A stretch of DNA of 20,595 nucleotides from CANKBT01 sp038236005 (GTDB taxonomy: Bacteria; Actinomycetota; Actinomycetes; Mycobacteriales; SCTD01): assembly GCA_038236005.1 (NCBI GenBank), contig JBBSTI010000055.1, positions 1 through 20,595 on the forward strand, in the 5' to 3' direction. The position numbers were made by a program, and so were the translations under genes. Numbering within the stretch: the stretch's first letter is position 1; each line of letters begins with the position of its first letter. Of this stretch, positions 1 to 8,122 are shown piece after piece. The notes beneath the pieces were generated by a model. The model was given only the letters and a program-made list of their open reading frames with translations. It had not been told where the DNA came from and did not search any database.

Positions 1-13
1 ACGAGAGGCAGCT

Positions 14-439
14 ATGAAGCGCGTCATCTACTGCAGCCAGGCTGCCCACGACATGAGCCCGGATGAGCTCGTGGGGCTGCTGGAGGTGTCCAGGCGCAAC
101 AACGAGAAGGTCGGTCTGAGCGGCATGCTGCTCAACAGCAGTCAGAGTTTTCTGCAGGTGCTCGAGGGCGAAGCGGTAGCGCTGCAGAGCACCTACGCCC
201 GGATCGGTAGCGACAACCGGCACGTCAACCTGCGCCTGCTGATGAACGCAGACGTCCCGGCGCCGCTGTTCCCGGACTGGACGATGGGTTTCGAGCACGT
301 CGACGACGAGGACCTCGCCGAGGAGCTGGACGGCTTCACTCCCGCCACCGACTACCCGCTGGTCAACCCCGACCTGATCAGCAACGCAGGCGTCGCGCAG
401 ACCCTGCTCAAGCTGTACGCGAAGAACCGCGTTCGGTGA
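14..439 (+). CDS. BLUF-domain blue-light sensor protein
   Basis: Short 141-aa protein that is essentially one BLUF (blue light using FAD) domain with a short C-terminal tail. Key flavin-pocket residues are visible: Tyr6 (VIYCSQA), Asn30 (SRRNNEK), Gln48 (SFLQVLEGE), Trp89 and Met91 (PDWTMGF). Their spacing (24, 18, 41, 2) is the same as Y21/N45/Q63/W104/M106 of AppA, so photochemistry is probably intact. There is no output domain, so it should act by contacting a partner. GAGAGG at 3-8 precedes the ATG. Its TGA overlaps the GTG of the next gene (GTGA at 436-439), a diguanylate cyclase, which is the obvious candidate partner. Identification rests on visible motifs; the partnership is inference. 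Confidence 0.93.
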   Translation: MKRVIYCSQAAHDMSPDELVGLLEVSRRNNEKVGLSGMLLNSSQSFLQVLEGEAVALQSTYARIGSDNRHVNLRLLMNADVPAPLFPDWTMGFEHVDDEDLAEELDGFTPATDYPLVNPDLISNAGVAQTLLKLYAKNRVR

Positions 440-1704
440 CTGCGCTTCCTGAAGCGTCGCTGCCAGGCGTCCGATCCACCTCGGAGGTCGAGCTGTTCTC
501 GGTCGCCGGGCTGGACGGGCATCTGCGCGAGGTCAACGAGCCCTTCGCGACCTTGCTCGGCCTGAGCACCGAGCAGGCGCAGGACCGCTCGCTGCTGGAG
601 CTCGTCCAGCCCGATGACCTGGGCGCGGTCGTGACGGCTCTGGCGGCGCTGGAGTCCGGCGCCGCCGAGGTGCTGCTGGACAACCGCTTCGTGCAGCAAG
701 GCGGAGGCACCGTCTATCTGGAATGGGTGGCGCGCCGGGTTCCTGACACCGACCTGTGGTGGGCTGCCGGTCGCGACACGACACAGTTTCATCTGCTCCT
801 GGCCAAGAGCCTCGACCTACGCGCCGGGTTAGACCTTGCCCTGGGCCAGACCCTGGCCGCGCTGTGGGAGCTGGACATCCGTCAGGGCCGGTTCACCTGG
901 GAGCCGCAGGCCGCTGAGGTCCTGGGCCTGCCCGTGGACCGCCTGCCCGTCGACGCCGACTCCCTCGCCGCCGCGGTCCACCCAGAGGACACCGGCCGCC
1001 TGCTCGCCGCCGTCCAGACGTTGCTCACCGTCGGCGCCACCGAGGTCGAGGTCCGGGTCGGTGAGCCGGCCACGTTCCGGCACCTGTCCCTGCGAGGAAA
1101 GGTCCTGGACCGGGACCGACGTGGCCGACCGACGCGCGCGGTCGGGCTCGTGCTCGACATCACCGCCGAGAAGGCCATGGAGGAGCAGATGCTCCGGATG
1201 GTCATGAGCGACGCGCTCACCGGCGTCGCGAACCGCCGCGCGTTCGACCAGGCCTTGCGCAGCGAGTGGCGGCGCTGCACGCGGGCCGCTGAACCCCTGT
1301 CGGTCCTGATGATCGACCTCGACAACTTCAAGTCCTTCAACGACACCTTCGGGCATCTGGTGGGCGACGCCGCCTTGTGCAGCGTCGCCCGGGCTCTCAG
1401 CGGCTCGCTGCAGCGGGCGGGCGACGTCCTCGCGCGCTTCGGTGGGGAGGAGTTTGCCGTGGTCCTGCCGGGCATCGACGCCCATGGCGCGCACCTGGTC
1501 GCCGACCGACTGCTCGAAGCGACCCGTCAGGTGTGCATCCGGCAGGCCCAGAACCGGTCGCTGAGCGTGTCGGTGGGGCTGTCGACGTGGCTTCCCGGCG
1601 CGACGACCCGCAAGGCGACGGAGCTGCTGGCCCACGCCGACCTCGCGCTGTACGCGGCGAAGGCCGCAGGTAAAGACCAGGCTGTCGCGAAACTTTGCCC
1701 GTGA
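436..1704 (+). CDS. PAS-PAS-GGDEF diguanylate cyclase
   Basis: 422-aa soluble protein predicted to make cyclic di-GMP from two GTP. A first PAS-like region spans about residues 18-118 and a second about 138-243, ending in the usual DITAEK linker. The GGDEF domain covers about 254-418. It starts with the DALTGVANRRAFD signature, and the active-site loop is GGEEF at 336-340, a catalytically competent variant. The inhibitory I-site RxxD is present as RAGD at 327-330, so product feedback is expected. No transmembrane segment or signal peptide is visible. The GTG start lies inside the stop of the BLUF gene, which implies translational coupling and roughly matched amounts of the two proteins. What the PAS domains sense cannot be read from sequence. 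Confidence 0.95.
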   Translation: MTALPEASLPGVRSTSEVELFSVAGLDGHLREVNEPFATLLGLSTEQAQDRSLLELVQPDDLGAVVTALAALESGAAEVLLDNRFVQQGGGTVYLEWVARRVPDTDLWWAAGRDTTQFHLLLAKSLDLRAGLDLALGQTLAALWELDIRQGRFTWEPQAAEVLGLPVDRLPVDADSLAAAVHPEDTGRLLAAVQTLLTVGATEVEVRVGEPATFRHLSLRGKVLDRDRRGRPTRAVGLVLDITAEKAMEEQMLRMVMSDALTGVANRRAFDQALRSEWRRCTRAAEPLSVLMIDLDNFKSFNDTFGHLVGDAALCSVARALSGSLQRAGDVLARFGGEEFAVVLPGIDAHGAHLVADRLLEATRQVCIRQAQNRSLSVSVGLSTWLPGATTRKATELLAHADLALYAAKAAGKDQAVAKLCP

Positions 1705-1771
1705 GGGCCGGAGGGCGGGCCCGGCTTGCTTCTCCCGCCTCAAGGGGCGGGCGGCTGCGGTCGAGGGACCG

Positions 1772-3145
1772 GTGGTGACGCGTATCCCGGAGCAGGGCCG
1801 CCTGGCTGTCTCGTCCTCGCTGTTCGACCGGATGCGGGAGGCCGACCCGGGGCTGCGGGTGATGTCGGTGACCAAGTCGACGCTGGTGGCGTCCAGCCAT
1901 CTGATCGAGACGCTGGTCTCCGAGCACGACGAGCGGTGCGTGCTGGTGTCGGGCTTCCAGCACGGTCGGCACTGGGCGGTCGAAAGGGACCGCTACCTGG
2001 ACCTGGCGGGCGAGAACGACATCATCGCGGTGTTCGCTGGTCAGGAGCCGTTCAGCGGCTCCGGGGTCGACCACGTGGGCTTGCGCCTGCGCACCGGGGA
2101 CCCGCTGGCGCAGGAATGGTTCGTGCTCGCGCTCGGGCCGGGCCTCGCGGTGACGCTGTGCGGGCTCGACGGTGACGCGCACGTACGCCGCCGGTCGCCG
2201 GTGCGCGAGGCCGACCGGCTGTTCGACGTGGTCTGGAGCGTGGACCCCAAGGTGGCGCAGGTGGCGGCCGCTGTCGTGGTCCAGGCACTGCGCGAGAGCG
2301 CGCCGGAGCGGGCAGCCTCGGTCCAGGCCAGTCTGGCCGAGGCCGCGGCCCGCCCGCCGACGATCGCCGAGGCGGCCCGGGCGACCGAGGCGTTGCTGTC
2401 CGGGATGGTCGCTCGTCTGGAGGCCACCCGTAGGCGCGAGCAGCAGGTCCTGGCTGCCGCTAGCGCTCACAAGAGCACGTTCCTGTCGCGGATGAGCCAT
2501 GAGCTGCGTACGCCGCTGAACGCGATCCTGGGCTTTGGTCAGCTGCTCGCGCTCGACCTCGACCAGCCCGACGACAAGGAGTCGGTCGAGCAGATCCTCA
2601 CCGCCGGGCGCCACCTGGTGACGATGGTCGACGAGATCTTGGACATCGGCCGGATCGAGGCCGGCGAGCTGCACCTGGACATCAAGGCTGTGGCGGTCCC
2701 CGACGTGGTGCAGGGAGCATTGGCCATGGTCGCCCCGCTGGCGGCCCAGCGCGGCATCTCCGTGCACGACCACATCCGGGACGCGCCGGACGTCCTGGCC
2801 GATGAGGCACGGCTGCGCCAGGTGCTGCTGAACCTGCTGTCCAACGCGGTCAAGTACAACCACGAAGGTGGTCAGATCCATGTGAGCGTCTCGCGGACGC
2901 CCGACGCGGTCCGCCTGTGCGTGCGCGACGCCGGACCGGGCATGACCGGCGCCGAGGTGGCGCGGCTGTTCACTCCGTTCGAACGGCTCGGCGCCGCCCA
3001 GCAAGGGATCAGCGGCACCGGCCTCGGGCTGGTCGTCACCCGCCAGCTGGTCGAGGCGATGGGTGGCCACGTCGACATCGACAGCCGCGTCGGCATCGGG
3101 ACCACCGTGACCGTCGCCCTGCCGACAGCGCCGGCGCCGGCCTGA
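1772..3145 (+). CDS. DICT-domain sensor histidine kinase (soluble, no receiver)
   Basis: 457-aa cytoplasmic histidine kinase. Residues about 25-160 look like a DICT sensory domain, a family found with diguanylate cyclases and two-component kinases (SVTKSTLVASSHLIETLV, then a GFQHGRHW core). A helical linker (about 165-230) leads to the HisKA H-box with His243 in MSHELRTPLNAI. The ATPase follows: N-box LLNLLSNAVKYN, G1 DAGPGM and G2 GTGLGL. No membrane helix and no receiver are seen, so a separate response regulator must receive the phosphate. The two receiver proteins encoded convergently at 3234-4732 are the nearest candidates. GTG at 1772 and GTG at 1775 are both possible; the GAGGG at 1763-1767 is better spaced to 1775. 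The DICT assignment is less certain than the kinase core. Confidence 0.92.
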   Translation: MVTRIPEQGRLAVSSSLFDRMREADPGLRVMSVTKSTLVASSHLIETLVSEHDERCVLVSGFQHGRHWAVERDRYLDLAGENDIIAVFAGQEPFSGSGVDHVGLRLRTGDPLAQEWFVLALGPGLAVTLCGLDGDAHVRRRSPVREADRLFDVVWSVDPKVAQVAAAVVVQALRESAPERAASVQASLAEAAARPPTIAEAARATEALLSGMVARLEATRRREQQVLAAASAHKSTFLSRMSHELRTPLNAILGFGQLLALDLDQPDDKESVEQILTAGRHLVTMVDEILDIGRIEAGELHLDIKAVAVPDVVQGALAMVAPLAAQRGISVHDHIRDAPDVLADEARLRQVLLNLLSNAVKYNHEGGQIHVSVSRTPDAVRLCVRDAGPGMTGAEVARLFTPFERLGAAQQGISGTGLGLVVTRQLVEAMGGHVDIDSRVGIGTTVTVALPTAPAPA

Positions 3146-3233
3146 TCGAACTCGTGGCCGCTCGTGCCCTCTCGCGGGGTGCGGTCGCGGGCCCTAGGCA
3201 CTCGGGGGGTTGACGTCTCGGGCGGCAGGCGGG

Positions 3234-4268
3234 TCAGGCGCTCAGCTGGCCCAGGAACACGTCGAGCACCTCGGGGTCGAAGTGCCGTCCCCGCTGCGCG
3301 CGCATCTCCTGCACCGCCTGCTCGACCGGCCATGCGTGCTTGTACGGCCGGGCGTTGGTGAGCGCGTCGTAGACGTCAACGACCGCGACCAGCCGCCCCG
3401 CGAGCGGGATGTCCGTGCCGCGCAGTCCGCGGGGGTAGCCGTCGCCGTCCCAGCGCTCGTGGTGGGTGTAGGCGACCTGTTCGGCCAGGCGAAGCAGGTC
3501 GGAGTCACCGCCGCCCAGGATGTGCGCGCCGATCGCAGCGTGGGTCTTGATGACCTCGAACTCCTCCGGCGTGAGACGGCCGCGCTTGAGCAGCACCGCG
3601 TCCGGGATCGCCACCTTGCCGATGTCGTGCAGCGGAGCAGCCTGCTCCAGCAGCGCCGCGGCCTCCGGAGCCATCCCGAGCGCGGTCGCCAGCCGGCCGG
3701 CCTGCGCACCGACCCGGAAGGTGTGCGCGGCGGTGTCGTCGTCGCTGTACTCCCCGACCAGCGCGAGGCGGCGCGCGAGCTCGCGGTGGGAGTGCTCCAG
3801 CGCGCGGGTACGCGCCTGCACCTGCTGCTCGAGCTGCTCGTTGCGCTCGCGCAGCCGGACGTGCAACATCCTGGTCGCCAGCAGGTTGCCCACCCGCAGC
3901 GCGGTCTCGGTGACGTCGATCGGCTTGGTCAGGAAGTCGTGCGCCCCCAGGCCCAGGGCGGTGCGCCGGGTCGCCTCGGTCGCGTCGGCGGTGATGACCA
4001 GGCGCGGGAGCAGGTCGTGCTCCGGCACCGTCTGCTGCAGGTGCCGCAGCACCTCGAAGCCGTCCATCTCGGGCATGTGCAGGTCCAGCAGCACCAGATC
4101 CGGCTCCAGCACCGGCAGCTGAGCCACCGCCCAGCGCGGGTCGGAGGTGAGAGTCACGCATTCGTAGCCGCTGCGGCGCAGCACCCGGCCCATCAGGTCC
4201 AGGTTGGCCTGCTCGTCGTCGATGACCAGCAGGCGGGCCTGCGGGTGAGCCGACGGCGGAGTCAGCAC
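3234..4268 (-). CDS. Response regulator with HD-GYP c-di-GMP phosphodiesterase output
   Basis: 344 aa from a GTG at 4268. The receiver domain covers about 12-130, with phospho-acceptor Asp62 (LLDLHMPEMDG) and the conserved Lys in FLTKPID. A charged coiled-coil linker follows (about 136-170). The HD-GYP domain (about 172-342) has His214-Asp215 in LHDIGK, HHERWDGDGYPRGL with GYP at 277-279, and VVDVYDALTNARPYK. These are the metal-binding and signature motifs of active HD-GYP enzymes, which hydrolyse c-di-GMP. The start chosen overlaps the upstream receiver gene by 7 bases (4262-4268). The reading frame remains open upstream, but that part is a shadow of the receiver gene. Function as the degrading partner of the diguanylate cyclase at 436-1704 is inference. 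Confidence 0.93.
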   Translation of the reverse strand: MLTPPSAHPQARLLVIDDEQANLDLMGRVLRRSGYECVTLTSDPRWAVAQLPVLEPDLVLLDLHMPEMDGFEVLRHLQQTVPEHDLLPRLVITADATEATRRTALGLGAHDFLTKPIDVTETALRVGNLLATRMLHVRLRERNEQLEQQVQARTRALEHSHRELARRLALVGEYSDDDTAAHTFRVGAQAGRLATALGMAPEAAALLEQAAPLHDIGKVAIPDAVLLKRGRLTPEEFEVIKTHAAIGAHILGGGDSDLLRLAEQVAYTHHERWDGDGYPRGLRGTDIPLAGRLVAVVDVYDALTNARPYKHAWPVEQAVQEMRAQRGRHFDPEVLDVFLGQLSA

Positions 4269-4732
4269 GCCTGCTCCCGAGGGGCGGCAGCGGCCGCCAC
4301 CCGGTCCAGCGCGGCATGCAGGACCGTGACGTCCAGCGGCTTGGTCAGGCAGGCGGCGGCGCCGGCCTCGCGCAGCCGCGCGGCCGTCTCGGGCAGCGCG
4401 TCCGCCGTGAGCACCAGCACCGTCGGGCGAGCCGACGACGGCAGCTGCCACAGACGAGCCAGGACCTCCTCGCCCGACAGGTCAGGAAGGTGCAGGTCCA
4501 GTAGCACCACGTCCGGGCGCACCGCGGCAGCCTGCCGCAGCCCGTCCTGGCCGGTGCGGGCCACCTTCAGCCGGACGTCGCCGCGGCGCGCCAGCAGACG
4601 CTCCATCAGCCTCACGTTGGACGGGTGATCCTCGACGTAGAGGACCTGCAGCAAGACGCCGCCCACCCCCGGGACCGCCTGCTGCTGACCCTGCACCGTC
4701 ACCCCCGAGCCTTCGGCCGGCCGGCAGGCCAC
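4262..4732 (-). CDS. Single-domain response regulator (receiver only)
   Basis: Up to 156 aa, one CheY-like receiver domain (about 28-147). The acidic pair is in LYVEDHPSN, the phospho-acceptor is Asp79 (VVLLDLHLPDLSG), the switch Thr is in VLTAD, and the conserved Lys131 is in CLTKPLD. There is no output domain, so it probably relays phosphate or binds a partner. It is first in a two-gene unit and its end overlaps the HD-GYP regulator by 7 bases. The start is uncertain: GTG at 4732 gives about 27 residues before the domain, and an internal GTG (VTVQG) could be the real one. The kinase at 1772-3145 is the likely phosphodonor by position only. Confidence 0.88.
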   Translation of the reverse strand: MACRPAEGSGVTVQGQQQAVPGVGGVLLQVLYVEDHPSNVRLMERLLARRGDVRLKVARTGQDGLRQAAAVRPDVVLLDLHLPDLSGEEVLARLWQLPSSARPTVLVLTADALPETAARLREAGAAACLTKPLDVTVLHAALDRVAAAAAPREQAC

Positions 4733-4825
4733 CTTGACCCGCCCGTGGGCTCAGTCTCAAGCCGGCAACGGCCACGGCGTGGCTGACGAGCTGCTCGTTC
4801 AGTGGTCGATCCCTGACCGAGACTG

Positions 4826-5749
4826 TCAGTCGGCCCGGTCGAGTCGCACGGTTAGTCGGTCGCTGACAGCCCGAAACCCAATCCGCTGGTAGATCGCGTT
4901 CGAGGTCGGGTTGCCAAGGTCGGTGAACAGCACGACGTGCTCCGCGCCATCGGCAAGGGCAGCGTCGGCGCAGGCCGCGGTGACCGCGGCTCCGTACCCC
5001 TGACGTCGATGCTGCTCGGGGGTCATCACCGGGCCGACCCGGGACGCTCCGGCCAGGACGGGGCTACGCCCGGCCAGGGCGACCGGGCCGGAGGTGTGTC
5101 TGGTTGCCTCACGGGTGCTTTCCCACAGCCGGGCGCGCCCGCCAGCGATCATCTGCTCGATCTGCGGCCTAGGGTCTAGGGCCGCTTGGTGCGGGACCGC
5201 CTCGGCAGCAAAGATCCGCCACCAGTGCAGAACCGGCTCAAGGTCGTCATCAGTGGCCGGACGCCCCGACCCGGCGACGCTTGGGTGCCTCAGCTGGTCC
5301 AGTGCGTACAACCGGCTGCGCATGATCGTGCTCGCAGCCCCGCCGAAGCTCGGGAGCAACTCGGCGAGCGCGGTCTCGTCGGCGTTGATCCCGGGCACCG
5401 TCCGGCACGCGAGCACCGCGGCCAGTCGCGGGCCCGAGCCCGACGGGAGCACAGCGACGTACAACTCAGACGGCGGGACCATCAGTGCTATCCCACCCTC
5501 TTCCGACCAGCACAGCGTGACCGGCTCGTCGTTCCAGCCACCCACGGTGCGCAGCCGGTGAAGCATCGTCAGCGGCACCGTGTGCGCGCTCGGTGCCGCT
5601 TCCAGCGCAGGCAGCACCTGCTCGGCGTACCTGCGGACGTCGAGCTCTGGCCGCTCCCTGCGCTGCCCGAGGGCTGAACCGGTGCCGGGAAAGGCCAACC
5701 GCCCGTTCGTGGCTTGATCCGTGCCGACACCTCGATCGGCAAGGGCCAC
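4826..5749 (-). CDS. GNAT-family N-acetyltransferase (two-part, actinobacterial type)
   Basis: About 307 aa from the GTG at 5749. The C-terminal third is a clear GNAT fold. The acetyl-CoA loop is HRRQGYGAAVT, followed by the beta-bulge strand HVVLFTDLGNPTSNAIYQRIGF. The N-terminal half (LDVRRYAEQVLPALEAAP onward) matches the degenerate N-terminal half seen in related actinobacterial GNAT proteins. The substrate is unknown. The start is doubtful: homology begins near 5647, where an AGGGAG at 5654-5659 is followed six bases later by GAG instead of an ATG or GTG. The about 34 extra residues from the upstream GTG look non-conserved. An insertion sequence begins 53 bp upstream and may have replaced the original promoter region. 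Confidence 0.8.
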   Translation of the reverse strand: MALADRGVGTDQATNGRLAFPGTGSALGQRRERPELDVRRYAEQVLPALEAAPSAHTVPLTMLHRLRTVGGWNDEPVTLCWSEEGGIALMVPPSELYVAVLPSGSGPRLAAVLACRTVPGINADETALAELLPSFGGAASTIMRSRLYALDQLRHPSVAGSGRPATDDDLEPVLHWWRIFAAEAVPHQAALDPRPQIEQMIAGGRARLWESTREATRHTSGPVALAGRSPVLAGASRVGPVMTPEQHRRQGYGAAVTAACADAALADGAEHVVLFTDLGNPTSNAIYQRIGFRAVSDRLTVRLDRAD

Positions 5750-5801
5750 CCGCGATCGTCCGGTCAGGGATCGGCTGTGGGCGGCCGCACACCAGCGACT
5801 A

Positions 5802-5817
5802 GGGCGTGTCTCCCAAG
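5802..5817 (+). repeat. Left terminal inverted repeat of the IS
   Basis: GGGCGTGTCTCCCAAG; pairs with 6760-6775 at 15 of 16 positions. Confidence 0.92.
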
Positions 5818-5848
5818 AGAACGTTGTGACCTGCGGGATCGTGAGAGA

Positions 5849-6778
5849 TTGTCGCGAGATCAGGTTCTGACTGAAGCCCAGTGGATGATCATTGAGCCGT
5901 TGCTACCGAGCTCGAAAGGACGGCGGAGCAGGCCTTTTCGGGATCACCGGCAGGTGCTGGAGGGGATCGTGTTCCGCTACCGGACGGGGTGTCCTTGGCG
6001 GGACCTGCCCGAGCGGTTCGGGCCGTGGCAGACGGCGTGGAAGCGCCACGCCCGGTTCAGCAAGGACGGCACCTGGGACCGAATCTTGGAGCAGCTGCTC
6101 GCGCAGGCCGACGCGGCCGGGCACTTGGACTGGCAGCTGTCGGTGGACTCACGATCAGCCGGGTGCATCAGCACGGCGCGAACATGCACCGGGAGGTCGC
6201 GGTGATCCGGCCGAGTCACTCTCACACAGGGGGAGCTGTCGAACGACAAGAGACAACCGCCGGTCGAGCCGGTTGATCACGCGATCGGCCGGTCCCGGGG
6301 CGGGCTGAGCACCAAGCTCCACACCCTGGTCGACGGCCACGGTCTGCCGGTGGTGATCGAGGCCGGGCCAGGTCAGGGCGGGGATAGCCCGATGCTGCCG
6401 GTACTGCTGGACCGGCTGCGGGTGCCCCGGTCGGGTCCGGGCCGGCCCCGGACCCGGCCGCAGGCGCTGCTGGCCGACAAGGCTTACTCCAGCCGAAGCC
6501 ACCGGTCGCTGCTCCGGCAGCGGGGCATCAAAGCGGTCCCTGAACGGTCCGACCAGCAGAACCACCGGTTGCGGCGCGGCTCGGCCGGCGGCCGCCCGGT
6601 CACCTACGACACCGAGACGTACAAAGACCGCAACGTCATCGAGCGGTCCTACGAACGCCTCAAGCAGTGGCGCGGTCTGGCCACCCGCTACGACAAGCTC
6701 GCCGTCATCTTCCGCGGCGCCGCGATCTTGCGCGCCGTCGTGCTCTGGCTACGCAGCGACTTTGGAGACACGCCCTAG
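5849..6778 (+). pseudogene. IS5-family DDE transposase, frame-disrupted
   Basis: The N-terminal part (from about 5849, TTG, or a nearby start) reads LTEAQWMIIEPLLP, FRDHRQVLEGIVFRYRTGCPWRDLPE and HLDWQLSVDS, the last holding the first catalytic Asp. At about 6149 one base appears missing: the expected continuation TISRVHQHGANMHRE is in the next frame. That frame ends at a TGA at 6274-6276. The C-terminal part returns to the first frame (open from 6206), with DHAIGRSRGGLSTK, ADKAYSS (second Asp) and DRNVIERSYERLKQWRGLATRYDKLA (Glu), ending at 6778. The first shift looks like decay. The second could be decay or a frameshift signal, but no A-rich slippery heptamer is seen, only a G run at 6229-6233. 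All three acidic residues remain in the DNA. Confidence 0.85.
6760..6775 (-). repeat. Right terminal inverted repeat of the IS
   Basis: Read inward on the minus strand it is GGGCGTGTCTCCAAAG, matching the left end at 15 of 16 positions. The transposase stop codon TAG (6776-6778) lies just beyond it, in the target duplication. Confidence 0.92.
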
Positions 6779-7009
6779 CGCGGCCCTAGCGCCGGTCTGC
6801 CTGGACGAGGCAAACGCAGCTGAGGGCCGCACGCCATGGCAATCCGGGGGCGTTGCCGCGAACGTTCGAGCGTCCGTCCCTCGGCCGTCCGACAGCCGAT
6901 CGGTGACGGGATGGGACCAGGGACCTCGACGGCCAGACTTCGTCCCGCTGGCCCCGGGCCCCAGTCCACCTCGGTGGCCTGCAGCGAGCACCCCTGTGGA
7001 CCAATCCGA

Positions 7010-7345
7010 TCAATGACTTGTCGGTCTCAACCGGTGACCGGTCTCGTCGGTGGAGGTGTCGGCCGGCTGGTCTTGTTCGTCGTTGTGTCCTGTGCGTCGT
7101 GGGTAGCGGCGTTGGGCTGCGGCGTTGCTGGTGCTGAGCGCGCCGGCGATGGTGGACCAGGACGCTCCGCGGTCGAGCAGGACGTTGACCAGCTCGTGCT
7201 GGGTCGCGGTCAGGGTCTCGATCGCGGTGGTCAGGTCGGTGAGGGTCTGCAGCGGCTCGACGGTGGTGCGTGCGGCCGCCAGGACCTGCTCGGTGGCTGT
7301 GAGCTCGCGTCGCAGCAGCGCGGTCTCGGCGGCGGACAGTTCCAT
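7010..7345 (-). CDS. Small helix-turn-helix-like protein downstream of hsp20
   Basis: 111 aa, not assigned to a named family. The N-terminal half is predicted helical and coiled-coil-like (ELSAAETALLRRELTATEQ onward). Residues about 72-92 (VLLDRGASWSTIAGALSTSN) resemble the helix-turn-helix seen in many small actinobacterial proteins. The C-terminal 25 residues are polar and probably disordered. The start ATG at 7345 is supported by GAGGA a few bases upstream. It follows Hsp20 on the same strand after an 85-bp gap that contains a perfect 14-bp hairpin, so it may be transcribed at a lower level than hsp20. A DNA-binding role is inferred from the HTH-like pattern only. Confidence 0.7.
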   Translation of the reverse strand: MELSAAETALLRRELTATEQVLAAARTTVEPLQTLTDLTTAIETLTATQHELVNVLLDRGASWSTIAGALSTSNAAAQRRYPRRTGHNDEQDQPADTSTDETGHRLRPTSH

Positions 7346-7386
7346 CGGGTCCTCGAATCCTGGGTCGGCGTGAGGTGGCCAGCCGT

Positions 7387-7418
7387 GCGGGGGCGGTGCC
7401 GGCGGGCACCGCCCCCGC
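7387..7418. terminator. Perfect 14-bp GC-rich hairpin between hsp20 and the small HTH gene
   Basis: Arms 7387-7400 and 7405-7418 are fully complementary around a GGCG loop. It lies 13 bp past the hsp20 stop (minus strand). There is no T-run, as is common in high-GC actinomycetes. It could terminate, attenuate, or protect the hsp20 mRNA 3' end. Confidence 0.7.
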
Positions 7419-7430
7419 TGTCGTACTGGT

Positions 7431-7856
7431 TCAGGCGGCGTTGATCTGCTGGTTGCTGCCGTGGGCGGTGACGGTGACCCGGCGGGGCTTGGCCTGTTCG
7501 GCGACGGAGATCTGCACGGTGAGCACCCCGGCGTCGTAGCTGGCCTGCAGGTTGCTGGTGTCCAGCGTTTCGCCCAGGAACAGCTGCCGGCTGAACGTGC
7601 CGCGGGGCCGCTCGGACACGACCATCTCGCGGCCCTCGTGCGGTGGGTCGGCGCGTTCGGCGTGCACCGTAAGCAGGTTGCGCTCCACGGTCAGGTCGAT
7701 GCTGTCCGGGTCGACGCCGGGCAGGTCGAAGGCCACGACGAACGTGTCACCCTCGCGATAGGCGTCCATCGGCATGACCGCCGGGCGCTCCAGGGTGCCG
7801 AACACCTGCTGAGTGAGCCGGTCGAGCTCGCGGAACGGGTCGGTGCGCATCAGCAT
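7431..7856 (-). CDS. Hsp20 / alpha-crystallin-type small heat-shock protein
   Basis: 141 aa, normal length for an actinobacterial Hsp18-like chaperone that holds unfolding proteins without ATP. The N-terminus DPFRELDRLTQQVFG is typical. The alpha-crystallin domain runs from about residue 28 (MPMDAYREGDTFVVAFDLPG) to about 130. It includes NLLTVHAER, RGTFSRQLFLGETLD and the closing AGVLTVQISVAE strand. The start ATG at 7856 is set by a strong AGGAGG seven bases upstream; the frame remains open further upstream but without such support. An HspR-like repressor gene is divergent from it, 266 bp away, which suggests control by that regulator. Confidence 0.95.
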   Translation of the reverse strand: MLMRTDPFRELDRLTQQVFGTLERPAVMPMDAYREGDTFVVAFDLPGVDPDSIDLTVERNLLTVHAERADPPHEGREMVVSERPRGTFSRQLFLGETLDTSNLQASYDAGVLTVQISVAEQAKPRRVTVTAHGSNQQINAA

Positions 7857-7879
7857 GGCGAGACCTCCTGTGTCGCGGG

Positions 7880-7926
7880 TAGGGAACTGGTGCGATGGCG
7901 ACGATACCCGAGATCTATCTTCCCTA
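7880..7926. promoter_or_regulatory. Inverted repeat upstream of hsp20 (possible operator)
   Basis: TAGGGAA at 7880-7886 and its complement TTCCCTA at 7920-7926 flank a 33-bp AT-richer stretch just upstream of the hsp20 RBS. A classical HAIR motif (CTTGAGT-N7-ACTCAAG) was not seen. Binding by the HspR-like protein is a guess from position. Confidence 0.3.
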
Positions 7927-8122
7927 ACACAGATTTCCTGGCCCGCACTGGGCAGATTGGGCGGGAGAGGATGTGCGCGGCCTGGGCAACGTGCCCCGTC
8001 GCAGGAGGAGAGGCAGTAGTGATGAGTGACCTGCCGGTCGGGTTGTCTGCGGCCGCCCGATCCACGCACCCGGCGCCGCCCCGGCCTCCCGGCGTGGCCA
8101 AGCGTGACGGAGGTTGCGGCGC

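Larger units (their letters stand above)
5802..6775 (+). mobile_element. IS5-family insertion sequence (974 bp)
   Basis: Bounded by 16-bp terminal inverted repeats with one mismatch (GGGCGTGTCTCCCAAG at the left end, GGGCGTGTCTCCAAAG read inward from the right end). Both ends are flanked by CTAG (5799-5802 and 6775-6778, sharing the terminal base), consistent with a TA or YTAR-type target duplication as in IS5 relatives. The interior encodes one IS5-family DDE transposase in frames that do not join. The size is normal for the family. It sits between a GNAT gene and a heat-shock unit and interrupts no recognisable frame. Confidence 0.92.

Noticed and set aside
1734..1751. CCCGCC/GGCGGG hairpin between the cyclase and kinase genes as a terminator
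   Set aside because: Only a 6-bp stem with no T-run in GC-rich DNA; too weak to call.
3210..4628. 472-aa plus-strand ORF
   Set aside because: Antisense of the HD-GYP and receiver genes, whose motifs are unambiguous.
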